This document shows positions 18,114 through 25,094 of a DNA stretch of 64,000 nt, piece by piece. A program made the position numbers and the translations under genes. The first letter of the stretch is position 1. Every line of letters begins with the position of its first letter. Where the stretch lies: NCBI RefSeq assembly GCF_900104925.1, contig NZ_LT629735.1, positions 2,512,291-2,576,290 on the forward strand. Reading direction: 5' to 3'. Source of the stretch: Opitutus sp. GAS368. GTDB lineage: Bacteria > Verrucomicrobiota > Verrucomicrobiia > Opitutales > Opitutaceae. Below the pieces are notes generated by a model. That model was given only the letters and a program-made list of their open reading frames with translations. It searched no databases and was not told the DNA's origin.

Positions 18114-18147
18114 CGGAGGACAGAAGACAGAGAACAGAGGACTGAAA
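18112..18147 (+). repeat. G-family purine-rich repeat, copy 1, carrying a Shine-Dalgarno match
   Basis: Sequence of the type GACGGAGGACAGAAGACAGA/GAACAGAGGACTGAAA between the sigma-factor stop and the next ATG at 18148. The last GAGGA (18137-18141) lies 6 nt before the ATG and can act as ribosome-binding site. Similar words occur at 30670-30704, 32898-32996 and 35831-35860, all inside genes. Confidence 0.7.
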
Positions 18148-19692
18148 ATGAACCAAAACCAGATTTCCCCCGACGACCCGCGTCTGACGCTCTATGCTCT
18201 CGATGAGATGGAGCAGGGCGAACGCGCACAGTTCGAGAAGCTGCTGGAGCAGGATGCCGCCGCCCGGCAGGCCGTCGCGGAGATCCGCGCCACGGTTGCG
18301 ACTGTCACCGCCGCGCTGGAACAGGAACCGGCGGAGGCGGCACCGAAGCCGGCCGGCAAGATGCTGCGTTTCCCGCAGCTTTATTTCATGATCAGCGGGC
18401 TCGCCGCGGCGTGCTTCGCGCTCATCTTCGCGGTCTGGCAGTCCGGCCATCAGGACAAGCAGCCGATGCAGCTCATCGAGGTGCCGCTGGCGGCCGCCAA
18501 GGAAGCCGGGACCTTGCCGGCCGCTCCCGCTCCCATCCCGGTCGTGGCCATGGGCCGGGCCGACGAGGCCCCCGTGCCCCAGGAGCCCGCGGTCGCACTT
18601 GATAAATTCGCGGTCGCCGAAACCCGCGCCAGGGTCTCGGCGGATTTTGCGGCCCAGTTCGGCGGTAAAAACGAAGCCGAGCGGTCGGCCATGGCAACGA
18701 TGCAAAAAGCCCGGGTGGCGGCTCCGTCGCCGGCCATGGCCTCTACCGGGGCCGTGAAGAAAACCGAGAGCGACTCCAACACCGCGCCCTACCGCGCCCG
18801 GAAGGACAACGATTTCCTGCGTGTGGCCGACCAGCCGCTCTCCACCTTCCCGGTGAACGTTGGCACGGCCTCCTACGCGAACGTGCAGCGTTTCCTCGCG
18901 CAGAAGCAGCGCCCGCCGGCCGACGTCGTGCACATCGAGGAGCTCGTGAACTATTTTCCCTATCACTACGCGCCACCGACGGACAACGTTCCGTTTGCCG
19001 CCAGCCTGGAGGTGGCCGGCGCGCCGTGGGCGCCCGAACACCGTCTGGTGCGCATCGGCTTGAAAGGCCGCGAAGCCGGCGGCACGCTCGTGACCATCGC
19101 CAAGGACGTGAAGATCCAGGTCGAGTTCAACCCCGCCCGGGTGGCGGCCTACCGTCTCATCGGCTATGAGAACCGGCGGCTGGGCACGGAGGATTTCCAC
19201 AACGACAAGGTGGACGCGGGCGAGATCGACGCCGGCCACACCGTGACCGCGCTCTACGAGGTCGTGCCGGCCGGCACAGCACTGCCGGAAACCGGCGGCA
19301 AGGTGGACGACCTCAAGTATCAGCGCGTCGCCCCCGCTGGGGCGACGGCGACCTCGCCGTCGAAGGACCGCGGCGAGGTCACCGCGGCTCCACTCAATGC
19401 CGAGATGCTCACGGTGAAGGTCGCCTACAAGGAGCCGACCGGTGACGTCAGCAGCACGCTCGAGTTCCCGTTGACCGACGCCGGCGCCCGCTTCGAGGAC
19501 GCCAGCCCGGACTTCAAGTTCGCCGCGGCGGTCGCGGGCTTCGGCATGGTGCTGCGCGACTCCCCGGACAAGGGCCGGCTGACGCTCGCCGAGATTTCGG
19601 AGTGGGGCCGCGCCGGGCTCGACCAGGACGCCGGCGGCTACCGCGCGGCGTTCCTCACGCTGGTGGGCGAGGCCGACAGCCTGTTGCGGTAG
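18148..19692 (+). CDS. YfbK-like protein with anti-sigma-like N-terminus, lacking its vWA domain
   Basis: 514 residues. Residues 1-60 (DPRLTLYALDEMEQGERAQF...) look like an anti-sigma cytoplasmic domain, followed by a membrane span at about 74-95 (LYFMISGLAAACFALIFAVW). From about 228 (DQPLSTFPVNVGTASYANVQ through HIEELVNYFPY) comes the N-terminal YfbK family domain, and from about 313 (AGGTLVTIAKDVKIQVEFNP through HTVTALYEVVPAG) the C-terminal family domain. In normal members a vWA domain of roughly 200 residues lies between GLKGRE and AGGTLVT; here they are joined directly and in frame. A repeat at 19336-19394 adds a foreign AGATATSPSKDRGEVTAAP stretch. The TAG stop comes from a GTAGGGG repeat. 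Role: probably regulator of the adjacent sigma factor (inferred). Confidence 0.82.
   Translation: MNQNQISPDDPRLTLYALDEMEQGERAQFEKLLEQDAAARQAVAEIRATVATVTAALEQEPAEAAPKPAGKMLRFPQLYFMISGLAAACFALIFAVWQSGHQDKQPMQLIEVPLAAAKEAGTLPAAPAPIPVVAMGRADEAPVPQEPAVALDKFAVAETRARVSADFAAQFGGKNEAERSAMATMQKARVAAPSPAMASTGAVKKTESDSNTAPYRARKDNDFLRVADQPLSTFPVNVGTASYANVQRFLAQKQRPPADVVHIEELVNYFPYHYAPPTDNVPFAASLEVAGAPWAPEHRLVRIGLKGREAGGTLVTIAKDVKIQVEFNPARVAAYRLIGYENRRLGTEDFHNDKVDAGEIDAGHTVTALYEVVPAGTALPETGGKVDDLKYQRVAPAGATATSPSKDRGEVTAAPLNAEMLTVKVAYKEPTGDVSSTLEFPLTDAGARFEDASPDFKFAAAVAGFGMVLRDSPDKGRLTLAEISEWGRAGLDQDAGGYRAAFLTLVGEADSLLR
19336..19394. repeat. D-family-like repeat inside the YfbK-like gene
   Basis: Contains GGGGCGACGGCGACCTCGCC and CCGCGGCGAGGTCACCGCGG with complementary arms. 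It resembles the intergenic D elements at 22806, 37555 and 59138. It lies in frame and encodes an insertion just before the AEMLTVKVAYKEPTG segment. Confidence 0.6.
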
Positions 19693-19742
19693 GGGCCTTG
19701 CCCTCAAGCGCCCTTGGGCCGTTGGGGGCAACGGCCCCTACC
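19689..19742. repeat. GTAGGGGCC palindromic element
   Basis: Unit bounded by GTAGGGGCCTTGCCC and GGGGGCAACGGCCCCTACC, able to form one long hairpin. The TAG at 19690-19692 is the stop codon of the YfbK-like gene. A related half (GGGTTGAGGGCAACCGCCCC/TACC) lies at 60924-60948 beside the pnp gene. Confidence 0.8.
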
Positions 19743-19822
19743 ATTTCGCCTTGTGGATGGGTTTTAGCGGCCGGCCCGAGCTTAGGCCTTGCCGGGGTGC
19801 TGGGTCGGACAATCCTGCCCGC

Positions 19823-20311
19823 ATGGCAGTCTTCGGTTCCCTTTCCGCCGTGCGCGCCCAGCTGGCGCACGATCCCCGATTCAAGGCGGCGTTTGACTAC
19901 GTCGCCGAGGCCCTGCATCCGGCCTCCGCCGTGCGCGCCCGCATCGGCGCCGTGGCGATGGGCGCCACGGACCGGCACGAGCTGGCCGGCGACGCCTTCG
20001 CCCTCGAGCAGGCTTATCTCTCGAAGCCCCGCGCCGAGGCGTTTTTGGAGTCGCACCGCAAGTATATCGACGTGCAGGTCGTGGTGGCGGGCGAGGAGAT
20101 CCAGGAGGTGGTCGACATCGCCAGGATGACGGTGAACGTCCCCTACGACCCCGAGCGCGACCTGATCAAATACCTCGATTGCCAGGACACCTCGCTGCTC
20201 AGCGCCCGCGACGGGCTGGTGGGGATCTATTTCCCGGTCGACGGGCATATCTCCCGGGCTGTCGGTCCGGCGGTGCTGGTGCGGAAAACGGTGGTGAAGG
20301 TTCCCGTCTGA
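19823..20311 (+). CDS. YhcH/YjgK/YiaL (DUF386) family protein
   Basis: 162-residue cupin-like protein starting at ATG 19823 (MAVFGSL). Family hallmarks are FLESHRKYIDVQVVVAGEE, the following region EVVDIARMTVNVPYD, and GIYFPVDGHISRAVG near the C-terminus, where the His and Glu/Asp residues bind metal in solved members. Relatives (EbgC, YiaL, NanQ-like anomerases) act on sugar or sialic-acid anomers. No sugar-catabolic genes adjoin it here, so a substrate cannot be named. Confidence 0.88.
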   Translation: MAVFGSLSAVRAQLAHDPRFKAAFDYVAEALHPASAVRARIGAVAMGATDRHELAGDAFALEQAYLSKPRAEAFLESHRKYIDVQVVVAGEEIQEVVDIARMTVNVPYDPERDLIKYLDCQDTSLLSARDGLVGIYFPVDGHISRAVGPAVLVRKTVVKVPV

Positions 20312-20362
20312 CTGTAGCGGCGCTCTATGAGAGCTGTCGGCGGTCACAGACCGCCGCTACAG
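20312..20362. repeat. CTGTAGCGGCG palindromic element
   Basis: Inverted repeat with outer arms CTGTAGCGGCG and CGCCGCTACAG and the inner words GAGAGCTGTCGGCGGTCACA. It fills the gap between the YhcH-like gene (stop 20309-20311) and the rlmJ start at 20383. Confidence 0.75.
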
Positions 20363-20382
20363 TGCCAAGCGCCAAACGAAAA

Positions 20383-21252
20383 ATGAACTACCGCCACCAC
20401 TACCACGCGGGGAACTTTGCGGACGTCTTCAAGCACGTCCTGCTGCTGCAGCTCATCCGGGCAATGCAGCGCAAGGACAAGGGTTTTCTCTACCTCGACA
20501 CCCACGCCGGCCGCGGCGGCTACGACCTCTCGATGCCGTCCGTGCTGCCCGACGGCCGGTCGCGGGAGCCCGAATACCCCGCCGGCATCGGTCGGTTCCG
20601 GGGCGCGACGGGCCTGCCGCCCGCGCTCAACGACTACCTGGCGCTCGTCCGGCGGTTCAACGACCGCCACGGCGCGACGGGCGAGGAGCTGAAATTTTAT
20701 CCCGGTTCGCCGTGGATCGCGAAGCTGCTGCTGCGGCCGCAGGACCGGCTGGCGCTGTGCGAGCTGCGGCCGGATGACGCCGAGGCGCTGGACTTCGAGT
20801 TCGCTCGCGAGGCGCGGGTCAAGGTGGAGGTCATCGATGGTTACACCGGCCTGAAGGCGATGCTGCCGCCGCCGGAAAAACGGGCGTTGGTGCTCATCGA
20901 CCCGCCGTTCGAGACGAAGAAGGAGTTCGCGGACATCGCCCGCGGGCTGCGGGATGCGCTGAAACGCCTGCCCGGCGCGGTGTGCGCCGTGTGGTATCCG
21001 ATCACGGAACGGGCGCGGACGGATGAATTCCACCACGCCCTGCTGGAGCTGGCCACGCCGGCGCTCTTTGCCGAGCTGAATATCGCCGGCCCGGAGTCCC
21101 TGCTGAAGATGAAGGGCTGCGGGCTGCTGATCCTGAACCCGCCATGGCAGATCGACCGGGAAATCCGGGCGGTGCTGCCGGTGCTGCGGGAGCGCCTGCG
21201 GGTCGAGGCCGGGGCCAGCGCCGTCTGCGACTGGCTGGTGCCGGACAAGTGA
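20383..21252 (+). CDS. rlmJ: 23S rRNA (adenine(2030)-N(6))-methyltransferase RlmJ
   Basis: SAM-dependent methyltransferase of 289 residues. The N-terminus MNYRHHYHAGNFADVFKHVL is the strongly conserved start of RlmJ. The SAM motif region YLDTHAGRGGYDL and the catalytic LIDPPFE motif (D/NPPF-type) are present, as is FYPGSPWIAKLLLRPQD. In E. coli RlmJ methylates A2030 of 23S rRNA. The start is the ATG at 20383; the open frame upstream is repeat DNA. Confidence 0.94.
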   Translation: MNYRHHYHAGNFADVFKHVLLLQLIRAMQRKDKGFLYLDTHAGRGGYDLSMPSVLPDGRSREPEYPAGIGRFRGATGLPPALNDYLALVRRFNDRHGATGEELKFYPGSPWIAKLLLRPQDRLALCELRPDDAEALDFEFAREARVKVEVIDGYTGLKAMLPPPEKRALVLIDPPFETKKEFADIARGLRDALKRLPGAVCAVWYPITERARTDEFHHALLELATPALFAELNIAGPESLLKMKGCGLLILNPPWQIDREIRAVLPVLRERLRVEAGASAVCDWLVPDK

Positions 21253-21256
21253 GCGG

Positions 21257-21331
21257 GTGGTCGCCGATTTCCATATCGGCGGTAGGGGCGTGGCTTGACC
21301 ACGCCCGGACGCCGTCAAGCGGCGCCCCTAC
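21257..21331. repeat. C half-element fused to B-family element
   Basis: 21257-21281 is the GTCGCCGATTTCCATATCGGC half of the C family; 21282-21331 is a full B unit, GTAGGGGCGTGGCTTGACCA through GCGGCGCCCCTAC. The two families share the junction GGCGGTAGGGG, which suggests that elements land next to each other. Confidence 0.85.
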
Positions 21332-21344
21332 AAGGTGAGATCAG

Positions 21345-21551
21345 TCAGGCCGAGGCCGAAGGCCGCCGCGTGATGCGCGTGGCGCGGAGCGGCAGGGGTT
21401 CGAGCGCGATGTTCGGGATGGGGAGGGCCGGCGCCTTGAAGACGGGCTGGTTCCACAGGATGTCGCGGGGGAGCATCTGCCGCACATCGCCCGGCTTCGC
21501 GGCCGCATGGATCGCGGGGCGCTCGGGAAGGTGTTGCGGGAAGTAGGTCAT
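21345..21551 (-). CDS. Possible small protein, unknown
   Basis: 68-residue open frame starting at ATG 21551, with composition rich in Pro, Ala and Arg (MTYFPQHLPERPAIHAAAKP...). It follows the Hsp20 gene on the same strand but is separated from it by a terminator-like hairpin. No family is recognised and no signal or membrane segment is seen. The frame could be chance. Confidence 0.35.
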   Translation of the reverse strand: MTYFPQHLPERPAIHAAAKPGDVRQMLPRDILWNQPVFKAPALPIPNIALEPLPLRATRITRRPSASA

Positions 21552-21630
21552 GGTGTTTGCGGTGGGCCAGCTCGGTCAAAGCCGGACTGCTTAAGAACCC
21601 CGCGGGCGGCGGATTGTTCCAGAAAAAGCG

Positions 21631-21677
21631 GAAAAACTTGCGCGCCCGGCCAAGCAACGGGCCGCGCGCGCAAGTTT
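21631..21677 (-). terminator. Terminator of the Hsp20-like gene
   Basis: Read on the minus strand: hairpin with arms AAACTTGCGCGC and GCGCGCAAGTTT (outer pairs 21634-21645 with 21666-21677) followed by a T run (complement of the A run at 21632-21636). It lies 11 nt after the Hsp20 stop. Confidence 0.8.
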
Positions 21678-21687
21678 CTTCCGGGGG

Positions 21688-22083
21688 TCAGGCCACCTGG
21701 CGTTGCCGGGCGGGCAGGCCGGCCGAGGCCAGCCGGCTCTTCGGCAGCACGATGGTGAGCACGCCCCGGGTGACGGATGCCTGCAGGGCCTCGAAGGCGA
21801 AGCCGAGCCCCAGCCGCAGCTTGAGCTGGTAGTCGCGCTGCACCCCTTCGAGGTGCAGGGCCTGCCAGTTGGTGCGGACATGGTGCGCCTTGCGGGCGGT
21901 CACAAAGAGGTCGGGGCCCGACGTGGTGATGTCCACGCCGCTCGCGTCCACGCCCGGGACGTAGAGCGTGAGCTTGAGGGCCGCCGGCAGATCCATGCAG
22001 TCGTAGTGCGGCGAACGGAAGTCCTGTTTGGACTCCGTGCCCGGGAAACGGCTCTGATTATGGCGATGGATGATGGTATGCAT
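21688..22083 (-). CDS. Hsp20/alpha-crystallin family small heat-shock protein
   Basis: 131-residue ATP-independent chaperone. The alpha-crystallin domain runs from about residue 35 (LKLTLYVPGVDASGVDI) to the conserved RGVLTIVLPK near 112. The N-terminal arm is short and the C-terminal extension lacks a clear I-x-I motif, so the protein is at the small end of the family. A GGAACC ribosome-binding sequence precedes the ATG at 22083. Confidence 0.85.
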   Translation of the reverse strand: MHTIIHRHNQSRFPGTESKQDFRSPHYDCMDLPAALKLTLYVPGVDASGVDITTSGPDLFVTARKAHHVRTNWQALHLEGVQRDYQLKLRLGLGFAFEALQASVTRGVLTIVLPKSRLASAGLPARQRQVA

Positions 22084-22161
22084 GATGGTTCCTTTCTCGT
22101 CGGTCTGAAGACCGCCGGGACTCCTGGAAGATTGGGACTGATCCGTGTTTTACGGGGTCCG

Positions 22162-22305
22162 TCAGGCCAGGCAGCCCGAGCCGGTCTTTTGTTTCAGCCA
22201 ATTGGCGACGCCCTGGCACATCTGGGCGCAACCAAGAGGCAGACCGGCCTTCGTAATCGAAGTGCGGGCCTGCAGGCGGCGCTGATGCTGTTGATAGGAC
22301 GTCAT
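22162..22305 (-). CDS. Possible 47-residue protein
   Basis: Open frame from ATG 22305 to TGA 22162, encoding MTSYQQHQRRLQARTSITKA and on to CQGVANWLKQKTGSGCLA. It lies in the 341-nt gap between hsp20 and the MazG-like gene. Its residue pattern (basic amphipathic start, three Cys) looks more protein-like than the surrounding shadow frames, but there is no recognised family and no good Shine-Dalgarno sequence. The rest of the gap shows nothing recognisable. Confidence 0.35.
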   Translation of the reverse strand: MTSYQQHQRRLQARTSITKAGLPLGCAQMCQGVANWLKQKTGSGCLA

Positions 22306-22424
22306 TGGACTGAGTTCGCCGTCCAAAATGCACACCTCATGCCAGCCGCCAAATAAATTTGGGCCTTATGACAAAACACCCGGCGCGCTTGCACGGGGGC
22401 CACTGTAACGGTAACCCACTCAGC

Positions 22425-22799
22425 ATGAAACCGATGACCGACGCGAAAACCACGGTGGCGGAATTGCGGGAACGGGTGCTGGCCTTCGTGCACGAGCGCG
22501 ATTGGGAACAGTTCCACTCCCCCAAGAACCTCAGCATGGCGCTGGCGGCGGAGTCGGGCGAGCTGATGGAGCACTTCCTGTGGAGCGAGTCCAAGGCGTC
22601 GCTCGAAGTGGCGCGGGACCCGAAAAAGCGCCCGGCCATCGAGGCCGAGCTCGCCGACGTTGTCATCTATGCGCTCGAGTTCGCGAACATCTGCGGCATC
22701 GACCTCGCCACCGCCATCGAGACCAAAATGGCGGCCAACGCGAAGAAGTATCCGGTCGAGAAGGCGAAGGGGCGGTCGGACAAGTATACGGAGTTATAA
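22425..22799 (+). CDS. MazG-like nucleotide pyrophosphohydrolase (dCTPase type)
   Basis: 124-residue all-alpha NTP pyrophosphatase of the RS21-C6/dCTPase kind, which would cleave noncanonical or excess dNTPs to monophosphates. Metal-binding signature: SMALAAESGELMEHFLW (E-x-x-E) and EAELADVVIYALEFAN (E-x-x-D). The C-terminal KYPVEKAKGRSDKYTEL ending is common in the family. An ATG at 22425 or 22434 could start translation; the frame is open further upstream but without resemblance to the family. Confidence 0.88.
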   Translation: MKPMTDAKTTVAELRERVLAFVHERDWEQFHSPKNLSMALAAESGELMEHFLWSESKASLEVARDPKKRPAIEAELADVVIYALEFANICGIDLATAIETKMAANAKKYPVEKAKGRSDKYTEL

Positions 22800-22805
22800 A
22801 CCAAC

Positions 22806-22860
22806 CACGGCGAGGTCGCCGTGGCTCCAGCCAATGGAGCGCGGGCGACCCGCCCGCGGG
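22806..22860. repeat. D-family element, copy 1
   Basis: CACGGCGAGGTCGCCGTGGC, then TCCAGCCAATGGA, then GCGGGCGACCCGCCCGCGG: three nested or tandem palindromes. A near-identical copy is at 59138-59192 and a related one at 37555-37608. It lies between the convergent MazG-like and DUF5069 genes. Confidence 0.85.
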
Positions 22861-22867
22861 TTTGGCC

Positions 22868-23374
22868 TCAGGGCTTTCCGCCGTAGGTCACGTAGTCGTC
22901 GAGCTCGAGCCAGTCGAACCAGGTGCCGATGTCCTCGCGCTGCGGCGCGTTCTTGCGGTGCACGTCGTTGAAGAAGGCGCGGGTGTCCGGCGGTGTGGGG
23001 GTCAGCTGCTCGAACCAAGCCGACCAGGAGGCGATCTCGGACGGCTGGCGCTTGGGCGAGGCGTTGGCCGTCACGTAGGCGAGGATCTCGCTGTCGCTTT
23101 TGCCGGCCTTGATCTCGGCAAAGAGCGCGTCGGGGTTGAGCCCGGTGAAGGAGAGGAAGCGCTGGTCGATCGGGCAGTTGTAGTGGAAGTCGCCGGCCTT
23201 GCCGGCGGCGACGGCGCGGGCCTTGTCAATCAGGCGCGGCAGTTGGACGTAGCCGCCGAGCCTGGTGCGCGGGCTGCGCGGCGGATGGCGGGTGAGGTCG
23301 GGCGCGCTGTAGTTGATGCCGCCGGCGGCAGCGGCGGCGGGAGCGGTGTAGGCGGTCTTGAGGGAGTCGGACAT
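22868..23374 (-). CDS. DUF5069 domain protein
   Basis: 168-residue protein starting at ATG 23374. It contains APDLTRHPPRSPRTRLGGYV, LPRLIDKARAVAAGKAGDFH YNCPIDQRFL-type sequence, and a WFDWLELDDYVTYGG C-terminus, all typical of DUF5069. Function is unknown. Members are common in Verrucomicrobiota and Planctomycetota (from memory of the family). A separate gene; the FmdB-like gene lies upstream on the same strand. Confidence 0.85.
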   Translation of the reverse strand: MSDSLKTAYTAPAAAAAGGINYSAPDLTRHPPRSPRTRLGGYVQLPRLIDKARAVAAGKAGDFHYNCPIDQRFLSFTGLNPDALFAEIKAGKSDSEILAYVTANASPKRQPSEIASWSAWFEQLTPTPPDTRAFFNDVHRKNAPQREDIGTWFDWLELDDYVTYGGKP

Positions 23375-23405
23375 AGTCGTGTTTCCAATTGGAGTGGGTA
23401 ACGGA

Positions 23406-23654
23406 TTAAAGCGATGGGATGCGCGGGCCGCTGTGGCAGGCACAGCCGGGGGCGCACGGGGCAGCGGGCGCGGCCGCCGGGGCTCTCTCGCCGACTCCCA
23501 TCAGGCCGTAGCCGCCGGTGATGATGCGCCGGACGGGTTCGCCGGTGTCGGGGTGTCGCTCAAGAGGCGCCTCCTTCATGCTTTGCACCACCTCGAAGCG
23601 TCGCGGCATTTCGCCGGCGGCGCGGGGGATGGTCTCGTAGACGTAGGTGGCCAT
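23406..23654 (-). CDS. FmdB-like small zinc-ribbon-type protein
   Basis: 82 residues starting at ATG 23654 (MATYVYETIPRAAGE). The opening Y-V-Y-E-T and VVQSMKEAPLERHPDTGEPV resemble the FmdB/CxxC-CxxC regulatory family, but the N-terminal CxxC pair of that family is absent; the only Cys cluster is CAPGCACH near the C-terminus. It may have lost or moved its zinc site. Function unknown. Confidence 0.7.
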   Translation of the reverse strand: MATYVYETIPRAAGEMPRRFEVVQSMKEAPLERHPDTGEPVRRIITGGYGLMGVGERAPAAAPAAPCAPGCACHSGPRIPSL

Positions 23655-23725
23655 GCGCAGGCTCTGTGGGAATGCAGATTTTCGCTTTTGGCAAGCGGTG
23701 AACTTTCCGCCATGGCCCTTGGCCA

Positions 23726-24088
23726 ATGAGAACCACCGCGACCCTCGAACGCTATTACGTGCTCCCGTGCTGCCTGCTGCTGCTCAACCTGGGCAACGAA
23801 ATCATCGCCTACAAGGCGCGGCTGATCGACGACGGCCTGCTGCGCACGCTCTTCATCATGGGGTTCGTGCTGTTCGGCGCCTCGCTCGTCGCGTTCGCGA
23901 TCGCGCCCGGCCTGATCTGGCTGGTGCAATCGCTGCGCCGCACCAGCCGCTCCACCGCCGGCCAGCTCGGCGAGGATGGCTTCCTCGTCGGACTCGGGCT
24001 GTTGATCTTCTGGCTCTATTACCGGAACTACCTGCTGGGCACCGCATACATCCTGCCGGCGGTGTGGCGCAACGGCGTGCACCCATAG
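23726..24088 (+). CDS. Small membrane protein, unknown
   Basis: 120 residues with three hydrophobic segments (YYVLPCCLLLLNLGNEIIAY; TLFIMGFVLFGASLVAFAIA; LVGLGLLIFWLYY). No family recognised. It is divergent from the FmdB-like gene and converges on the secreted-protein gene at 24156. Confidence 0.65.
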   Translation: MRTTATLERYYVLPCCLLLLNLGNEIIAYKARLIDDGLLRTLFIMGFVLFGASLVAFAIAPGLIWLVQSLRRTSRSTAGQLGEDGFLVGLGLLIFWLYYRNYLLGTAYILPAVWRNGVHP

Positions 24089-24094
24089 CGGGCG

Positions 24095-24128
24095 CAAAAA
24101 AATGCGACCCTCGCTGTGAGGGTCGCAT
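24095..24128 (-). terminator. Intrinsic terminator for the gene at 24156-24917
   Basis: Perfect 11-bp stem ATGCGACCCTC (24102-24112) / GAGGGTCGCAT (24118-24128) with a 5-nt loop, preceded on the plus strand by seven A residues (24095-24101). Read on the minus strand this is a stem followed by a T run. Confidence 0.88.
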
Positions 24129-24155
24129 GGGGTCAGTCACTCTTGCGCACTGGAA

Positions 24156-24917
24156 CTAAGGCCGGCCCGGCCGGGGCATGTGCCCCGGATTTGGCAGGCT
24201 GCTGTGGCCCGCCCAGTCCGGGCGGCCGCTGCTTTCGGACCGGGCCGCGGTCTGCGGCCCGGCGGCCGCCTGCCCGGTCTTAGCGGCGGATTCCGCGCGG
24301 ACCGCTGTTTCCTTCATTTTCGGCTGTTCGGGCTTTTCCATCTCGTGGTTGGCGACGTGCAGGTCGCTCACCACCCGGCCCAGCTTCACGTTGAGGGTCT
24401 GGGCGATGTCACCCCAGCCCTGGCCGGCGGCGCGCAGCGTGAGCACGCCGGGGAGAGTCACGGCGGTGCCGCTGCTGCCCGTGACCGAGCCGCCGTTGAG
24501 CGCGGCGACGAGTTGGGCCGAGGTGGGGGCGGTGATGCCCGCCTTGGCGAGCGACTCCTGGGCGAGGGCCAGCGAGATGAACGTGTTGCCGTAGCCGAGC
24601 TTGCCGGTGGCCGGTTGGAACACGGTCTTGGTGACCGTGCCGTTCGCGGCGGTGGTGGTCAGCGTGACGGCCGTGCCGTCGTGCAGGCCGGTGACGAGTG
24701 CGGTGGCGTTTTGACTCGAACCGGCGAGCGTCGTGAACCTGGCGCTGATCCGGGTGGCTGCGCTGACACTGTCATCATGCTGGACCGTCTCGTCGAACTG
24801 CTGGGCGGTCGTGCTCAAGGCTTCCTCGGCGGACAGCAGGCCCGGCAGGCTGCAAAACAACGCCGACGCAACTAACAGGCCGGCGCGCGTGGATGAACGA
24901 TGCAGGGATGTATTCAT
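24156..24917 (-). CDS. Secreted Ala/Thr-rich protein of unknown function
   Basis: 253 residues from ATG 24917, with a signal peptide (hydrophobic GLLVASALFCSLPGLLSAEE, cleavage near residue 30). The middle part is rich in Thr, Ala and Gly (DGTAVTLTTTAANGTVTKTV). A helical stretch LAQESLAKAGITAPTSAQLV follows, and a Pro/Ser/Glu-rich tail ends in PNPGHMPRPGRP. No family recognised. A strong terminator lies downstream. Confidence 0.7.
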   Translation of the reverse strand: MNTSLHRSSTRAGLLVASALFCSLPGLLSAEEALSTTAQQFDETVQHDDSVSAATRISARFTTLAGSSQNATALVTGLHDGTAVTLTTTAANGTVTKTVFQPATGKLGYGNTFISLALAQESLAKAGITAPTSAQLVAALNGGSVTGSSGTAVTLPGVLTLRAAGQGWGDIAQTLNVKLGRVVSDLHVANHEMEKPEQPKMKETAVRAESAAKTGQAAAGPQTAARSESSGRPDWAGHSSLPNPGHMPRPGRP

Positions 24918-25094
24918 GGCTGGGTTGGATTGCGGGACGGGGCCCTCCCGCGGTTGCACGTGGGGAACTGGCGGAATTGACCTGCGCGCCGCGCGCCGGG
25001 TCCGAAAAAATTTCCGGATATTCCACCCCCCGGCCACGCAGCCTTACGGCGCCAGGGGTGAACCCTTCAGGGGTTACTACCCGGCACGCGCCCC

